Shown in pieces: positions 34,645-47,092 of a DNA stretch of 64,000 nucleotides (positions are counted from its first letter, which is position 1; each line of letters begins with the position of its first letter). The stretch is from Adiantum capillus-veneris (lineage: Eukaryota; Streptophyta; Polypodiopsida; Polypodiales; Pteridaceae), in assembly GCA_014529385.2 (NCBI GenBank), contig CM043942.1:48528244-48592243 (forward strand), given 5' to 3'. A program made the translations under genes and the position numbers. The notes beneath the pieces are model-generated. The model searched no databases, was not told the DNA's origin, and worked only from the letters and a program-made list of their open reading frames with translations.

Positions 34645-36308
34645 TGTCATAAAATATAATATCTAACCAACCCAAATTATACCAACCCAAATTATACCAA
34701 CCCAAATTATTTTCTCATATTAAATTGATCACTTAATGTGGGAGAATAAATGGGAACAAGTGTTAAGATATAGATATGTGCTTATAGATCTATCTCAACA
34801 CGGGGCCAATAGTAAAGGGGCCCAAATGGGAGATGGTCTATCAAGAGCAAGGCTAACCAATGGAGCATAAGACCTTAGGGTTAGCTTCATTGAAGACCTC
34901 CAATAATGTGTGTAAAAGTCCTTTGACCTTAGGTAAGCTAGGGCTGAGCTTGAGGTGGGAACCCGGCCCAAGCTCGAGGTGTTTGACCTGCTTGAGGTGC
35001 TTGTCATGCTTGAGGTGTTTGTCCTACTTGAGGTGCTTGATTAAGGTGCTTGAGGTGCTTGAATTACTCCATGCTTGAGGTGCTTGACTTGCCACTAGAT
35101 TAAGGTGCTTGAGGTGCCTTGACATGCTTGCCTGAGATGCTTGTGGGAATACCCCCTAGTCCAAGTGCTTTGTCATGCTTGATGACTAACATGCTTGAGC
35201 TCCTAAAGTCAAAAGCATCCCTACAAGAGGGGGGGCGAGCCCTTTTCCTAGGGATTAGAGAGAGAACACACACTCACACTCACAAGGGAAGCCCCAGCTT
35301 GAAGAGGCAGCAAGGACACATGTCAGGTCCCTACCCATGTTACCTTCATGTGTTGCTTGAAGCCTATTGGCTAGGCTTCAAAGGGGTCCAATGATAAATT
35401 ACTTGAATTATCTAATTGTTTTTGAATTTATCAAGTCCTCTCTCTCAAAGGGGAAAGGGGGACACTTGTCCCAAGGCTATCCCTGTTGCTTGTAATCGCT
35501 TCTGCTTGTGATTGGCTAGTCCTGGAGGGGTCCAATGAGCTTCAAGCATGAGCTACAAGGGGGGGTCGACCCAAGTAAGCTAGGGGGGTGCTTAGGGGGT
35601 ATACTCACCCACACACACTCACAAACACTCTCATTGTGTACTATGCAAAGTGCAAGAGCTCCCTCTCCTTCTCCAAGCAAGTAGAGGTTGAGAGCCTACA
35701 CCAACACTCTTGGCTATGGAGTGCAAATCCATCCAAGAGCCATGCTTCAATGCTTAAGCTTGCCATCTCCTTCTTCTTCATTACTATGCTATTATGTATG
35801 CTAGCAACAAGAGTATGATAAGTGAGGAACTAATTCTTTCTCCTACGAAATGTTTCTTCTTCCTCTTCCCTACCCTCATTCCCTGCTAGCTCTCTCCACC
35901 TTCTAAGGTGTTTGAGGTCTTGGGACTGAGGCTTGGTATAGTTAAATCTTTCTTCAAGTTTAGGTTATGCTATGATGGTGATGCATGAAGCTTTCCATCT
36001 TCATTGCTTCACCTAGGTCACAAGGAACACAAAGAATGTATTGTAACAAGTCTCTCTTTATGGGAGAAATCATAATACAAATGCCTATTGGAGGGGGGAC
36101 CGGCTCCACATAAATCCGGTCCTCAACTGTTGTCATGTTCTCTAAATTCTCTCTCTTGCAAAAGTATTGTCTATGCCAAGTTAACTAATTGCTATGATTA
36201 TGTTGCTATCTTCAATTATGTTAACCCGCTATGCTCACAAAATCATTTCTTGAAAGTACTCTCATTAAATTCCGGTACTCTCAAATTGAATAGGCAAATT
36301 CCATTACA
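34645..36308 (+). repeat. 5' LTR of G (1,664 bp)
   Basis: Starts TGTCATAAAATATAATATCT and ends TTCCATTACA. Near the start it carries three copies of AACCCAAATTAT where other copies have one. The minisatellite of AGGTGCTTG units lies at about 34,975-35,130. Confidence 0.95.
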
Positions 36309-36322
36309 TTGGTATCAGAGCA
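36309..36322 (+). other. Primer-binding site of G
   Basis: TTGGTATCAGAGCA follows the LTR directly and is complementary to initiator Met-tRNA. Confidence 0.95.
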
Positions 36323-36680
36323 TTTGGTTTCTCTTTTCTTGCTTAAGAAGAGAGGTCCTTAAGTAGCCTATAAATGGTTGATGTTGTTAATTATAATAGA
36401 GTAAGTGGAACTGGGATCTAATATCGGTTTTGTTAAGCCCACTATGTGGGGGATGGTGCACACCTCTGGAGCTTTGGACTTAATAATGGAGTCTTTTTAG
36501 ACTTGCCTACGGCTTTACCATTATTGAGCCATAAGAAGTCCGAAAGGAGCTAGCCCTTGGCAACTCTGCTATGTTAGACCTACTCCTCTACTCTCTATAA
36601 TTAACCACTTTGAGCCGTGGGTGTAGATACTTAAGAGCCGATTTTCAAAGGCTAAGAGGAGTGGCAACTAAGGTTTTGTA

Positions 36681-38546
36681 TTGCCAAAGCATACACTAAG
36701 TATAAACATAAATTTTGTTAACATGGTTGACAATAATCAAGAGAGTAGAATGAACATTGATAGCTTTGATTTTTCACATGAAGGTGCTAATGATGATGCT
36801 CCCATGTTTGTGAATTATCTCGTCACTAGGTTGCAACAAGCTATGGGCAACCCTGTTTTGCAAGACGAAGTTACTCAACAACTTCGTGCTTATGGAATTT
36901 CCCTTCCTCTCCCAGAGGAGAGAGAGCTTAGGAGGCCTCTTGAAGAGACCCCCAAAAGAAGACTCTCTCCCATTCGAGAGGAGGAATCCAAAGAGAAAGA
37001 AAGCAATGACAGTCTAAGTTATTCTGAAGATGTGGCTCCACGAAGACGGCGGTCTAGACGATCGCCTACTCCTCCCAAGAGGAAAAGAGCAACCTATAGT
37101 CCTTCTCCTCATCAATCTGAAAGGCAAGAGAGGAAACAAAGGAAAAAAAGGGCTAGGAAGAGGTCACCCTCTTCTCCTTCTTCTTCATCTTCCTCCTCTT
37201 CCGATGAAAGTTATGGCTATTCTCCTAGAGAATACAAGAGGGGAGGACATCGCAAATCATTTCCTGCATGGCGAAGGTCACAAAAGCTAAAGAAGTTCAA
37301 GGAGGGAGGAAAGAGTATCTCTTTTCTCACCTACGATGGCACCTTTGGTGCTACCGACAAAGTGTTGGCCTTCATCCAGCAATTTGATGCGGCCTTTGGG
37401 GACGAGGGCTTCACAGAGTCCTCCAAGCTACGCCATGTAGCTATGCACTTCCAAAAATTAGCTCGTCAATGGTGGGCTAGCCTTCATGGAAATGGAGAAG
37501 CCCCAAAGACATGGAAAACTCTACGAGTTTCCATCATAAAGCAATTTCTTCCAAGCGATACTAAAGATAAAGTTCTTACCGAATGGCGCGGCTTGAAGCT
37601 TCTCTCTCATGAGTCTATCAACAAGTATGTAGACAAGTTTTGGGATTTACATCTCAAAGCTACTGTCTTTCAAAAGATAGACTTTGCCGAACAAAGACAA
37701 CAATTCTGTGCAGGATTACCTGAAGAGATGGCCGAATACATCAACTCTCAACGGCCTAGTACTATTACCGAAGTAATCCATCACACCATGGTTGCTTCAC
37801 GCATCAATTTCCATCAAGGGGCTAGACGTAATGTCAAGCCCATGGAAAACAAAGATAAAAATGATGCAAAGGGGAAATCCAATGCACAAAATAATTCCCA
37901 AGGCACTTCCAACAACAACAATAACAATAACAACAACAACAATCGGTCCAAGGAGAAGGGAGTTTACAAAGGTAAAAACAAACTCTCTCCTAAAGAGCTT
38001 GAAGCTTTTTGCAAGGACCATAAATGTTTCAAGTGTGGGGAGCAAGGACATGGCTATCGTTCTTGCCCCAAGAAGAATACTCGCAATGAGACTCCTAGGG
38101 CTTCCACCATCGAAGCTCCAAAAGAGGATGCTCATTGCAAAGGATCATCACTCTCCTATGCTTGGGGAAAGGTAAGAGAGCATGATGCCTTCATCTTGTT
38201 TGACCCTGGCTCTACTCTCAACTTCATATCAATAGAGTTGGCCACCAAGTTGGGCATTCAAGCTTTTGAGATGGGAGATATAGTAACAGCTGATGCAACT
38301 TTCAAGGGACAACAAGCCTCCGTTACTCCCTTGATTGGGAAGTTGAGGCTTCATGTCCAAAGCTATGTCGACAAAGAAGACTTCTTCATCTCTCCTCTCC
38401 AACATCAGGATGTTATCCTAGGGGCACCATGGTTTGATCGCATGGCTGCCAACATGAAGTTCCCTGAAAGGAGAATTTACTTCACCTACAGGGGAAAGAA
38501 CATGTATATAGATCTAGTGAGCGTGGTCGTACTATTCCACTTGTAA
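36681..38546 (+). CDS. G gag-protease ORF (621 aa)
   Basis: A full-length open frame. Residues 1-~75 include MVDNNQESRMNIDSFDFSHE and VTRLQQAMGNPVLQDEVTQQ. Residues ~90-190 are Arg/Ser/Pro-rich (RRRRSRRSPTPPKRKR). The gag core follows at ~210-390 (GKSISFLTYDGTFGATDKVL, ARQWWASLHGNGEAPKTWKT), then an Asn run (~415-427) and a zinc knuckle near residue 452 (CFKCGEQGHGYRSC, CX2CX4HX4C). The retropepsin-like domain contains LFDPGSTLNFISIELATKLG and DVILGAPWFDRMA. Gag coats element RNA; the protease matures the polyprotein. It belongs to an LTR-element fossil although this frame is open. Confidence 0.9.
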   Translation: MPKHTLSININFVNMVDNNQESRMNIDSFDFSHEGANDDAPMFVNYLVTRLQQAMGNPVLQDEVTQQLRAYGISLPLPEERELRRPLEETPKRRLSPIREEESKEKESNDSLSYSEDVAPRRRRSRRSPTPPKRKRATYSPSPHQSERQERKQRKKRARKRSPSSPSSSSSSSSDESYGYSPREYKRGGHRKSFPAWRRSQKLKKFKEGGKSISFLTYDGTFGATDKVLAFIQQFDAAFGDEGFTESSKLRHVAMHFQKLARQWWASLHGNGEAPKTWKTLRVSIIKQFLPSDTKDKVLTEWRGLKLLSHESINKYVDKFWDLHLKATVFQKIDFAEQRQQFCAGLPEEMAEYINSQRPSTITEVIHHTMVASRINFHQGARRNVKPMENKDKNDAKGKSNAQNNSQGTSNNNNNNNNNNNRSKEKGVYKGKNKLSPKELEAFCKDHKCFKCGEQGHGYRSCPKKNTRNETPRASTIEAPKEDAHCKGSSLSYAWGKVREHDAFILFDPGSTLNFISIELATKLGIQAFEMGDIVTADATFKGQQASVTPLIGKLRLHVQSYVDKEDFFISPLQHQDVILGAPWFDRMAANMKFPERRIYFTYRGKNMYIDLVSVVVLFHL

Positions 38547-41185
38547 ATCCTCTTTCTTTTGATAAATCAATGAAGAGCTCAATTTCTGCGTACATGATTT
38601 ATGTCAAAGAGTCTCTAAAAGCTAATAATGTTTCATCAAATGAAAATGATAGGAATCAAGAAGAGTTAGACTTGTCTACTTTTCTAAAAGGATTCCAAGA
38701 TGTATTCATCGATGATATCCCTATGGACCTACCTCCAAAACGAGGGGATGATGACCATCGTATTGAGCTCCTTCCAGGAAGCTCACCGCCTAACAAACCT
38801 CCTTATCGAGTCTCACAAGCTCAACAAGAGGAGATTATGAGGCAAGTACAGGAATTGGTAGACAAAGGGATGGTGAGGCCTAGTTCCTCTCCCTTTTGTT
38901 CTCCAGTTCTTTTAGTGCAAAAGAAAGATGGTACATACCGTATGTGTGTGGACTATGGAGCACTAAACCATATCACTATCAAAAACAGATTTCCCGTGCC
39001 TCGGGTAGAAGATCTGTTTGATAAGCTACAAGGCTCTACTTATTTCAGTAGGATTGACCTTAAGAGTGGCTATCATCAAATAAGGATAGTGGATGAAGAT
39101 ATCCTAAAGACCGCGTTTCGCACAACATTTGGTCTTTATGAATATCTAGTCATGACTTTTGGCTTGACTAATGCACCAGCTACTTTCAATCGTCTCATGG
39201 AGAAAAAATTTAGACAATATCTTAAATTCACTGGAGTGTTCTTTGATGATATCATCATCTACTCCAAGTCTTTGGAGGAACATAAGCAACATCTCCAAGT
39301 GATTTTTCAAGCCTTGAGGGAGAACAAACTTTTTCTCAACCAAAAGAAAAGTGAATTCTTCCTTCAAGAGATTCAATATCTAGGTCATATTATCTCTCAC
39401 GATGGTATTCGTATGGATCCATCAAAGTTAGAGGTAATAAAATCATGGCCTAACCCAAGGAATCTACATGAGCTAAGAAGCTTTACTGGTATGTGTGCAT
39501 ACTATAGACGCTTCATAGCAAAATTCTCTCAAGTAGCAGGACCACTACACGACTTAACAAAGAAGAACGTTAAGTTTGTATGGACTGCTAAGGAGCAAAA
39601 TGCTTTTGAAAAACTCAAAGAGAAGCTTACTTCCCAACCAGTCCTCGTGCTTCCGGATCTCTCAAAGCCATTTGAGGTCCAATGTGATGCGTGTGGTGAT
39701 TGCCTTGGAGCGGTTTTTCTTCAAGAAGGGCATGCCATAGCATATGAGAGCCGAAGGCTCAATAGTGATGAACGAGTCTTGGGCATTTATGAGAAAGAGC
39801 TTTTAGCTGTTCTACATGCCCTAGATACATGGAAGCACTACCTATTGGGGACTCCATTTATCCTACGAACCGATCAAAGTCTCAAGTATTTCATGACGCA
39901 AACCAAACTTTCTGACAAACAAATGAGGTGGGCAAATTTTCTTTTGCAATTTAATTTCCATATTGCTCACATAGCTGGTAAGCACAATCAAGTTGCCGAT
40001 GCACTTTCACGACGACCAAAAGTTAATGCGGTGTCTATAGCTACTCACAATGATCTATCCTCTATGATAGATGAGTATGCTACTGACCCTGACTTTAGAG
40101 ACATAATGTCAGCCCTTGCTTTGGGGAAGAAAGAGGAACCATTCACCTTGCAGGATGGTTATCTTCTCCACTGCAATAGGCTATGTGCTACCCATTCCCT
40201 TCGTGAGAAGGTTATGTATGAATCCCATGCTCCTCCATATGCAGGGCATAGAGGAATTCAACCTACTCTCCGAGGAGTAGAGACGTATTTCTATTGGCCT
40301 ACCATGAAAGTGGACATACAAGAGTATGTTTCAAAATGTGTAGTATGCCAAAAGACCAAGTATGATAGAGGGAAGCAACCTTGATTACTCCAGCCATTGC
40401 CTATTCCAAATTCACCATGGGAGAGTATATCCATGGATTTCATCTTTGGATTACCCAAGTCTATCCATGGGAATACAGGAATATGGACAATAGTCGACAG
40501 GTTTAGCAAGCAAGCACATTTTATTCCTGTCAAAAAGACTATTAAGGCACATCAAATGGCAACTCTCTTCATATCTCAGATTTTCAAGCACCATGTATTA
40601 CCCACATCCATCGTGTCAGATAGAGATCCTGGAATGACCAGTAATTTCTGGAAAGGTCTCTTTGAAAATCTAGGAACAAGATTGAATTTCTCTTTGGCCT
40701 ATCACCCACAAACGGATGGCCAAAGTGAGATAGCCAATCTTACAATACTCGATCTACTCAAGACTTATGTTACCGAAGTAGATCAACGCTCACAATGGGA
40801 AAAGTATTTACCTCTAGTAGAGTATGCCTACAATAATACTGTACATACTTCTACGGGGAAAGCACCTTTCGAGATCATAGAGGGAAGACCTAAAAGTCCC
40901 TTGCTACTCAAAGTACATGGGAAGATCTTCGCCGCCGATGAGTATAGCCGTGACCTACAAGAATCTTTTCAAAAGATTAGGGAGGCTATAGCCATCTCTC
41001 AACAAAGGCAAAAAGCTGCTGCTAATAAGCACAGAAGATCCTTAATGTTCAAAGAAAATGATTGGGTCTTACTCAAATTTCCTAAGGCTCGATTAAGGCA
41101 AACGACGGGCAAAAATCCTACGGGCCATCAAAAGTATTATGCTAAACTAGGAAAAAGATACTATGGTCCTTTCCAAATCTTGCCA

Positions 41186-42585
41186 ATTAGAAAATTTCGG
41201 AGGTCATTTGGAGGGCCTTGTAAGAAATTGTATTTCTCTCTCTAGAAACTTTTTTTAAAATGCACTTGCACCTTGTGAGTACGTCCAAAAGGACGACCAG
41301 ACACTCTAAAAAGTAGATTTATATTCCAATCGTCCTTGAAAACGGTCACTTTTTTATTTAATGCGAGCGTCTTTTTCAAGAGGCAGGTGCGGTGCATTCA
41401 ATGCAGCTTACGTCATCACTGAAAGTTGAAAAGTCACAAACTGTAAAATAGTGATAGATTTTGAGGATTTTGACACCACCAATGCATCCGGAACGCCAAA
41501 ATACCCTAAAAACGAATGTCTACTTGTCTCATTCCGACATCCGGAGAGGCAAAAAATGTCAAAAAACCCCCAAAAATGGGCTTTTTACTTAAGGCGCGCG
41601 AGGAGGCATTCTAAAATTTTAGAATGCCCCTCTGCGCGCCGGTAGTACAGAGCTCCTTTTAGTGATTTTTGGACACTTATTTTTCCAAAAAGCCCCTTTT
41701 TAGAGGTTTTTGGACAATTTCTTCTCAAAAAGCTCCCTAAAAAAAAGACAAAAGGGCCTTTTTACTAACGGCGCGCGAGGAGGCATTCCAAAATTTTGGA
41801 ATGCCCCCTCGTGCGCCGTTAGTAAAAAGCTCCTTTTAATGATTTTTGGACACTTATCTTTCCAAAAAGCCCCTCTTTAGAGGTTTTTGGACATTTTTCT
41901 CTCAAAAAGCTCCCTAAAAAGAGGAAAAAAGGGCCTTTTTACTAACGGCGCGCGAGGAGGCATTCCAAAATTTTGGAATGCCCCCTCGCGCGCCGTTAGT
42001 ACAAAGCTCCTTTTAGTGATTTTTGGACACTTATCTTTCCAAAAAGCCTCTTTTTAGAGGTTTTTGGACATTTTCCTCTCAAAAAGCTTCCTAAAAATAG
42101 GGAAAAAGGGCCTTTTTACTAACGGCGTGCGAAGAGGCATTCCAAAATTTTGGAATGCCCCCTCACGTGCCGTTAGTAAAATGTTCTTTTAGGGGTGTTT
42201 GACATTTTTGGCCTCTTTGGATGTCTAAGCGAGGCAATTGGACATTCATTTCTAAGAGATATGTGCGTTCCGAACGCATTGGCAGTATCAAAAGTTTCAA
42301 AATCTTCCACCACTTGATAGTTTTGTGACTTTTTGAGTTCTAGTGATGACGTATCCCGTATCAAATACACCGCATCTACCTTCTGAAAAAGGTGCTCGCA
42401 TTAAATAAAAGAGAGTGCTCGTCTTCAAGGACCACTAGATTATTAAATGAGGAGAGGGACACCTTTTATATTTTTGTTAATATCAATCTATTTTTCTACG
42501 TAACGTAGGCTCTTCTCTCATTGGAGGAGCTTATTTTCCTCTCTCTACCAAAAGGCCCTCCAAAAGACCTCCGAAATCTCCTAAT
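41186..42585. mobile_element. Fold-back (long terminal inverted repeat) DNA transposon, about 1.4 kb
   Basis: The left end reads ATTAGAAAATTTCGGAGGTC and the right end, reverse-complemented, ATTAGGAGATTTCGGAGGTC. Imperfect inverted similarity continues for about 400 bp inward on both sides; both arms share TTTATTTAATGCGAGC, TACGTCATCACT, GTCACAAA and AATGTC landmarks. No transposase frame is present, so it is non-autonomous. The centre holds four tandem ~177-bp units. The inserted-site duplication is not clear: flanks AATCTTG and AATTTG are only similar. Mutator-like or classical fold-back affiliation is inferred from the long arms. Confidence 0.8.
41560..42200. repeat. Four tandem ~177-bp units, each with a 60-bp palindrome
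   Basis: Palindromes lie at 41,587-41,646, 41,766-41,825, 41,941-42,000 and 42,118-42,177 (spacing 179, 175 and 177 bp). The third has arms ACTAACGGCGCGCGAGG.. matching in 29 of 30 positions around a CCAAAATTTTGG centre. Units are joined by a conserved stretch with GATTTTTGGACACTTAT. Confidence 0.95.
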
Positions 42586-43264
42586 TTGAAGCCCATCAAT
42601 GTGACGGCTTATCAACTCAAGTTGCCCAACCATTGGCTTATACACAACGCCTTTTATGTAAGCCTACTTAAGCCCTATAAAGGAGAGCCACCAACTGAAC
42701 CAATTATTGAAGACCCTCCCGAAGTTGAAGACCAAGAAGAGGTGCTACAACCCGAAGCTGTCCTTTGGCATGAAGACAAGGTACTACGACATGGTAAGAT
42801 AATCCGACGGTATCTTATTAAGTTCAAAAATTATCCTTTTGAAGATGCTAGATGGATGCAAGGAGTACAACTTAAGGATAGTATGAACGTTGTCACTGCT
42901 TACAATGCTACCTTAGAGTAAGAAAATGTACAAATGTCTTTTAAATGACTCATGTTTTTGTCTTATATGACTAGACCTCTTTTTAATTGTGCACAAATTT
43001 AACTAGTATGCATGATTAGAATCATGTTTGTGATGACGACGTCTCTCAAACACCAAGTAGAATTTGTCACTCTACTTTGGGAGAATGAAATGGACTAAAG
43101 AGCAGACATGCTTGCGGCAGCTATGTCTCCCAAGCACCAAATGGATTAGTCATCCATCTTGGAAAGATGTCGTAGGGTTAAAAAAAAGGGATCCTCTATC
43201 CGCTAAGTACGATTGACTAATGACTAAGGCTTTATCTCTTCTACCTCATAGTCGAGGACGACTA

Positions 43265-43284
43265 TGATTTCAAGAGAGAGGTAA
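43265..43284 (+). other. Polypurine tract of G
   Basis: CAAGAGAGAGGTAA lies immediately before LTR2, the usual plus-strand primer position. Confidence 0.8.
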
Positions 43285-44899
43285 TGTCATAAAATCTAAT
43301 ATCTAACCAACCCAAATGATTTTCTCATATTAAATTGATCACTTAATGTGGGAGAATAAATGGGAACAAGTGTTAAGATATAGATATGTGCTTATAGATC
43401 TATCTCAACACTGGGCCAATAGTAAAGGGGCCCAAATGGGAGATGGTCTATCAAGAGCAAGGCTAACCAATGGAACATAAGACCTTAGGGTTAGCTTCAT
43501 TGAAGACCTCCAATAATGTGTGTAAAAGTCCTTTGACCTTAGGTAAGCTAGGGCTGAGCTTGAGGTGGGAACCCGGCCCAAGCTCGAGGTGCTTGACCTG
43601 CTTGAGGTGCTTGTCGTCCTTGAGGTGCTTGATTAAGGTGCTTGAGGTGCTTGAATTACTCCATGCTTGAGGTGCTTGACTTGCTGCTTGATTAAGGTGC
43701 TTGAGGTGCCTTGACATGCTTGCCTGAGATGCTTGTGGGAATACCCCCTAGTCCAAGTGCTTTGTCATGCTTGATGACTAAGGTGCTTGAGCTTCTAAAG
43801 TCAAAAGCATCCCTACAAGAGGGGGGGCGAGCCCTTTTCCTAGGGATTAGAGAGAGAACACACACTCACACTCACAAGGGAAGCCCCATCTTGAAGAGGC
43901 AGCAAGGACACATGTCAGGTCCCTACCCATGTTACCTTCATGTGTTCCTTGAAGCCTATTGGCTAGGCTTCAAAGGGGTCCAATGATAAATTACTTGAAT
44001 TATCTAATTGTTTTTGAATTTATCAAGTCCTCTCTCTCAAAGGGGAAAGGGGGACACTTGTCCCAAGGCTATCCGTGTTGCTTGTAATCGCTTCTGCTTG
44101 TGATTGGCTAAGCCTGGAGGGGTCCAATGAGCTTCAAGCATGAGCTACAAGGGGGGTCGACCCAAGCAACCTAGGGGGGTGCTTAGGGGGTATACTCACC
44201 CACACACACTCACAAACACTCTCATTGTGTACTATGCAAAGTGCAAGAGCTCCCTCTCCTTCTCCAAGCAAGTAGAGGTTGAGACCCTACACCAACACTC
44301 TTGGCTATGGAGTGAAAATCCATCCAAGAGCCATGCTTCAATGCTTAAGCTTGCCATCTCCTTCTTCTTCATTACTATGCTATTATGTATGCTAGCAACA
44401 AGAGTATGATAAGTGAGGAACTAATTCTTTCTCCTACGAAATGTTTCTTCTTCCTCTTCCCTACCCTCATTCCCTGCTAGCTCTCTCCACCTTCTAAGGT
44501 GTTTGAGGTCTTGGGACTGAGGCTTGGTATAGTTAAAGCTTTCTTCAAGTTTAGGTTATGCTATGATGGTGATGCATAAAGCTTTCCATCTTCATTGCTT
44601 CACCTAGGTCACAAGGAACACAAAGAATGTATTGTAACAAGTCTCTCTTTATGGGAGAAATCATAATACAAATGCCTATTGGAGGGGGGACCGGCTCCAC
44701 ATAAATCCGGTCCTCAACTATTGTCATGTTCTCTAAATTCTCTCTCTTGCAAAAGTATTGTCTATGCCAAGTTAACTAATTGCTATGATTATGTTGCTAT
44801 CTTCAATTATGTCAACCCGCTATGCACACAAAATCATTTCTTGAAAGTACTCTCATTAAATTCCGCTACTCTCAAATTGAATAGGCAAATTCCATTACA
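43285..44899 (+). repeat. LTR2 of G (1,615 bp)
   Basis: Starts TGTCATAAAATCTAATATCT and ends TTCCATTACA. It follows the polypurine tract, so it occupies the true 3' LTR position, yet it is itself followed by a PBS and leader piece. Confidence 0.9.
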
Positions 44900-45184
44900 T
44901 TGGTATCAGAGCATTTGGTTTCTCTTTTCTTTCTTAAGAAGAGAGGTCCTTAAGTAGCCTATAAATGGTTGATGTTGTTAATTATAATAGAGTAAGTGGA
45001 ACTGGGATATAATATCGGTTTTGTTAAGCCCACTGTGTGGGGGATGGTGCACACCTCGGGAGCTTTGGACTTAATAATGGAGTCTTTTTAGACTTGCCTA
45101 CGGCTTTACCATTATTGAGCCATAAGAAGTCCGAAAGGAGCTAGCCCTTGACAACTTGGCAACCCTTGTTGTTAAGATGACCAC
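44900..45184 (+). repeat. Spacer 1: PBS, 5' leader piece and captured copia L flank
   Basis: Begins with the PBS TTGGTATCAGAGCA, follows the leader of G for about 260 bp, then ends with CCCTTGTTGTTAAGATGACC and AC. That ending is the copia L sequence found directly left of LTR1 (34,623-34,644). Confidence 0.95.
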
Positions 45185-46807
45185 TGTCATAAAATCTAAT
45201 ATCTAACCAACCCAAATGATTTTCTCATATTAAATTGATCACTTAATGTGGGAGAATAAATGGGAACAAGTGTTCAGATATAGATATGTGCTTATAGATC
45301 TATCTCAACACGGGGCCAATAGTAAAGGGGCCCAAATGGGAGATGGTCTATCAAGAGCAAGGCCAACCAATGGAGCATAAGACCTTAGGGTTAGCTTCAT
45401 TGAAGACCTCCAATAATGTGTGTAAAAGTCCTTTGACCTTAGTTAAGCTAGGGCTGAGCTTGAGGTGGGAACCCGGCCCAAGCTCGAGGTGCTTGAGGTG
45501 CTTGTCGTGCTTGAGGTGTTTTTCCTGCTTGAGGTGCTTGATTAAGGTGCTTGAGGTGCTTGAATTACTCCATTCTTGAGGTGCTTGACTTGCTGCTTGA
45601 TTAAGGTGCTTGAGGTGCCTTGACATGCTTTCCTGAGATGCTTGTGGGAATACCCCCTAGTCCAAGTGCTTTGTCATGCTTGATGACTAAGGTGCTTGAG
45701 CTTCTAAAGTCAAAAGCATCCCTACAAGAGGGGGGGCGAGCCCTTTTCCTAGGGATTAGAGAGAGAACACACACTCACACTCACAAGGGAAGCCCCATCT
45801 TGAAGAGGCAGCAAGGACACATGTCAGGTCCCTACCCATGTTACCTTCATGTGTTCCTTGAAGCCTATTGGCTAGGCTTCAAAGGGGTCCAATGATAAAT
45901 TACTTGAATTATCTAATTGTTTTTGAATTTATCAAGTCCTCTCTCTCAAAGGGGAAAGGGGGACACTTGTCCCAAGGCTATCCGTGTTGCTTGTAATCGC
46001 TTCTGCTTGTGATTGGCTAAGCCTGGAGGGGTCCAATGAGCTTCAAGCATGAGCTACAAGGGGGGTCGACCCAAGCAACCTAGGGGGGTGCTTAGGGGGT
46101 ATACTCACCCACACACACTCACAAACACTCTCATTGTGTACTATGCAAAGTGCAAGAGCTCCCTCTCCTTCTCCAAGCAAGTAGAGGTTGAGACCCTACA
46201 CCAACACTCTTGGCTATGGAGTGAAAATCCATCCAAGAGCCATGCTTCAATGCTTAAGCTTGCCATCTCCTTCTTCTTCATTACTATGCTATTATGTATG
46301 CTAGCAACAAGAGTATGATAAGTGAGGAACTAATTCTTTCTCCTACGAAATGTTTCTTCTTCCTCTTCCCTACCCTCATTCCCTGCTAGCTCTCTCCACC
46401 TTCTAAGGTGTTTGAGGTCTTGGGACTGAGGCTTGGTATAGTTAAAGCTTTCTTCAAGTTTAGGTTATGCTATGATGGTGATGCATGAAGCTTTCCATCT
46501 TCATTGCTTCACCTAGGTCACAAGGAACACAAAGAATGTATTGTAACAAGTCTCTCTTTATGGGAGAAATCATAATACAAATCCTATTGGAGGGGGGACC
46601 GGCTCCACATAAATCCGGTCCTCAACTGTTGTCATGTTCTCTAAATTCTCTCTCTTGCAAAAGTATTGTCTATGCCAAGTTAACTAATTGCTATGATTAT
46701 GTTGCTATCTTCAATTATGTCAACCCGCTATGCACACAAAATCATTTCTTGAAAGTACTCTCATTAAATTCCGCTACTCTCAAATTGAATAGGCAAATTC
46801 CATTACA
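45185..46807 (+). repeat. LTR3 of G (1,623 bp)
   Basis: Full LTR in direct orientation, preceded by ACCAC as LTR1 is. Very close to LTR2 and LTR4. Confidence 0.9.
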
Positions 46808-47092
46808 TTGGTATCAGAGCATTTGGTTTCTCTTTTCTTTCTTAAGAAGAGAGGTCCTTAAGTAGCCTATAAATGGTTGATGTTGTTAATTATAATAGAG
46901 TAAGTGGAACTGGGATATAATATCGGTTTTGTTAAGCCCACTGTGTGGGGGATGGTGCACACCTCGGGAGCTTTGGACTTAATAATGGAGTCTTTTTAGA
47001 CTTGCCTACGGCTTTACCATTATTGAGCCATAAGAAGTCCGAAAGGAGCTAGCCCTTGACAACTTGGCAACCCTTGTTGTTAAGATGACCAC
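46808..47092 (+). repeat. Spacer 2, identical by eye to spacer 1
   Basis: The same 285-bp PBS, leader and copia-flank arrangement. With LTR3 it forms a 1,908-bp tandem unit. Confidence 0.95.

Larger units (their letters stand above)
38570..42921 (+). pseudogene. G pol: reverse transcriptase, RNase H, integrase, chromodomain (fossil)
   Basis: In order: reverse transcriptase ([27 protein letters not shown]), RNase H (FEVQCDACGDCLGAVFLQEG), the integrase zinc-binding part (CVVCQKTKYDRGKQP), the integrase core (MDFIFGLPKSIHGNTGIWTI, SDRDPGMTSNFWKGLFENLG) and a C-terminal chromodomain-like stretch (KIIRRYLIKFKNYPFEDARW). The chromodomain places G among chromoviruses. The fold-back transposon at 41,186-42,585 interrupts the part before the chromodomain. 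About one or two further breaks. Confidence 0.9.

Noticed and set aside
36362-36372. TATA-like sequence CCTATAAATGG in the leader of G (also in A and F)
   Set aside because: It lies after the PBS, outside the LTR, so it is unlikely to be the element promoter.
37797-38135. Minus-strand 112-residue frame opposite G gag
   Set aside because: It is the complement of the Asn run and zinc-knuckle region of G gag.
41560-42200. Satellite (centromeric) DNA
   Set aside because: Only four units, enclosed by long inverted arms inside one insertion, so it is part of a transposon.
41171-42595. Clear target-site duplication for the fold-back element
   Set aside because: AATCTTG and AATTTG flanks are only similar, and 3-bp and 9-bp alternatives fit no better, so no superfamily is claimed.
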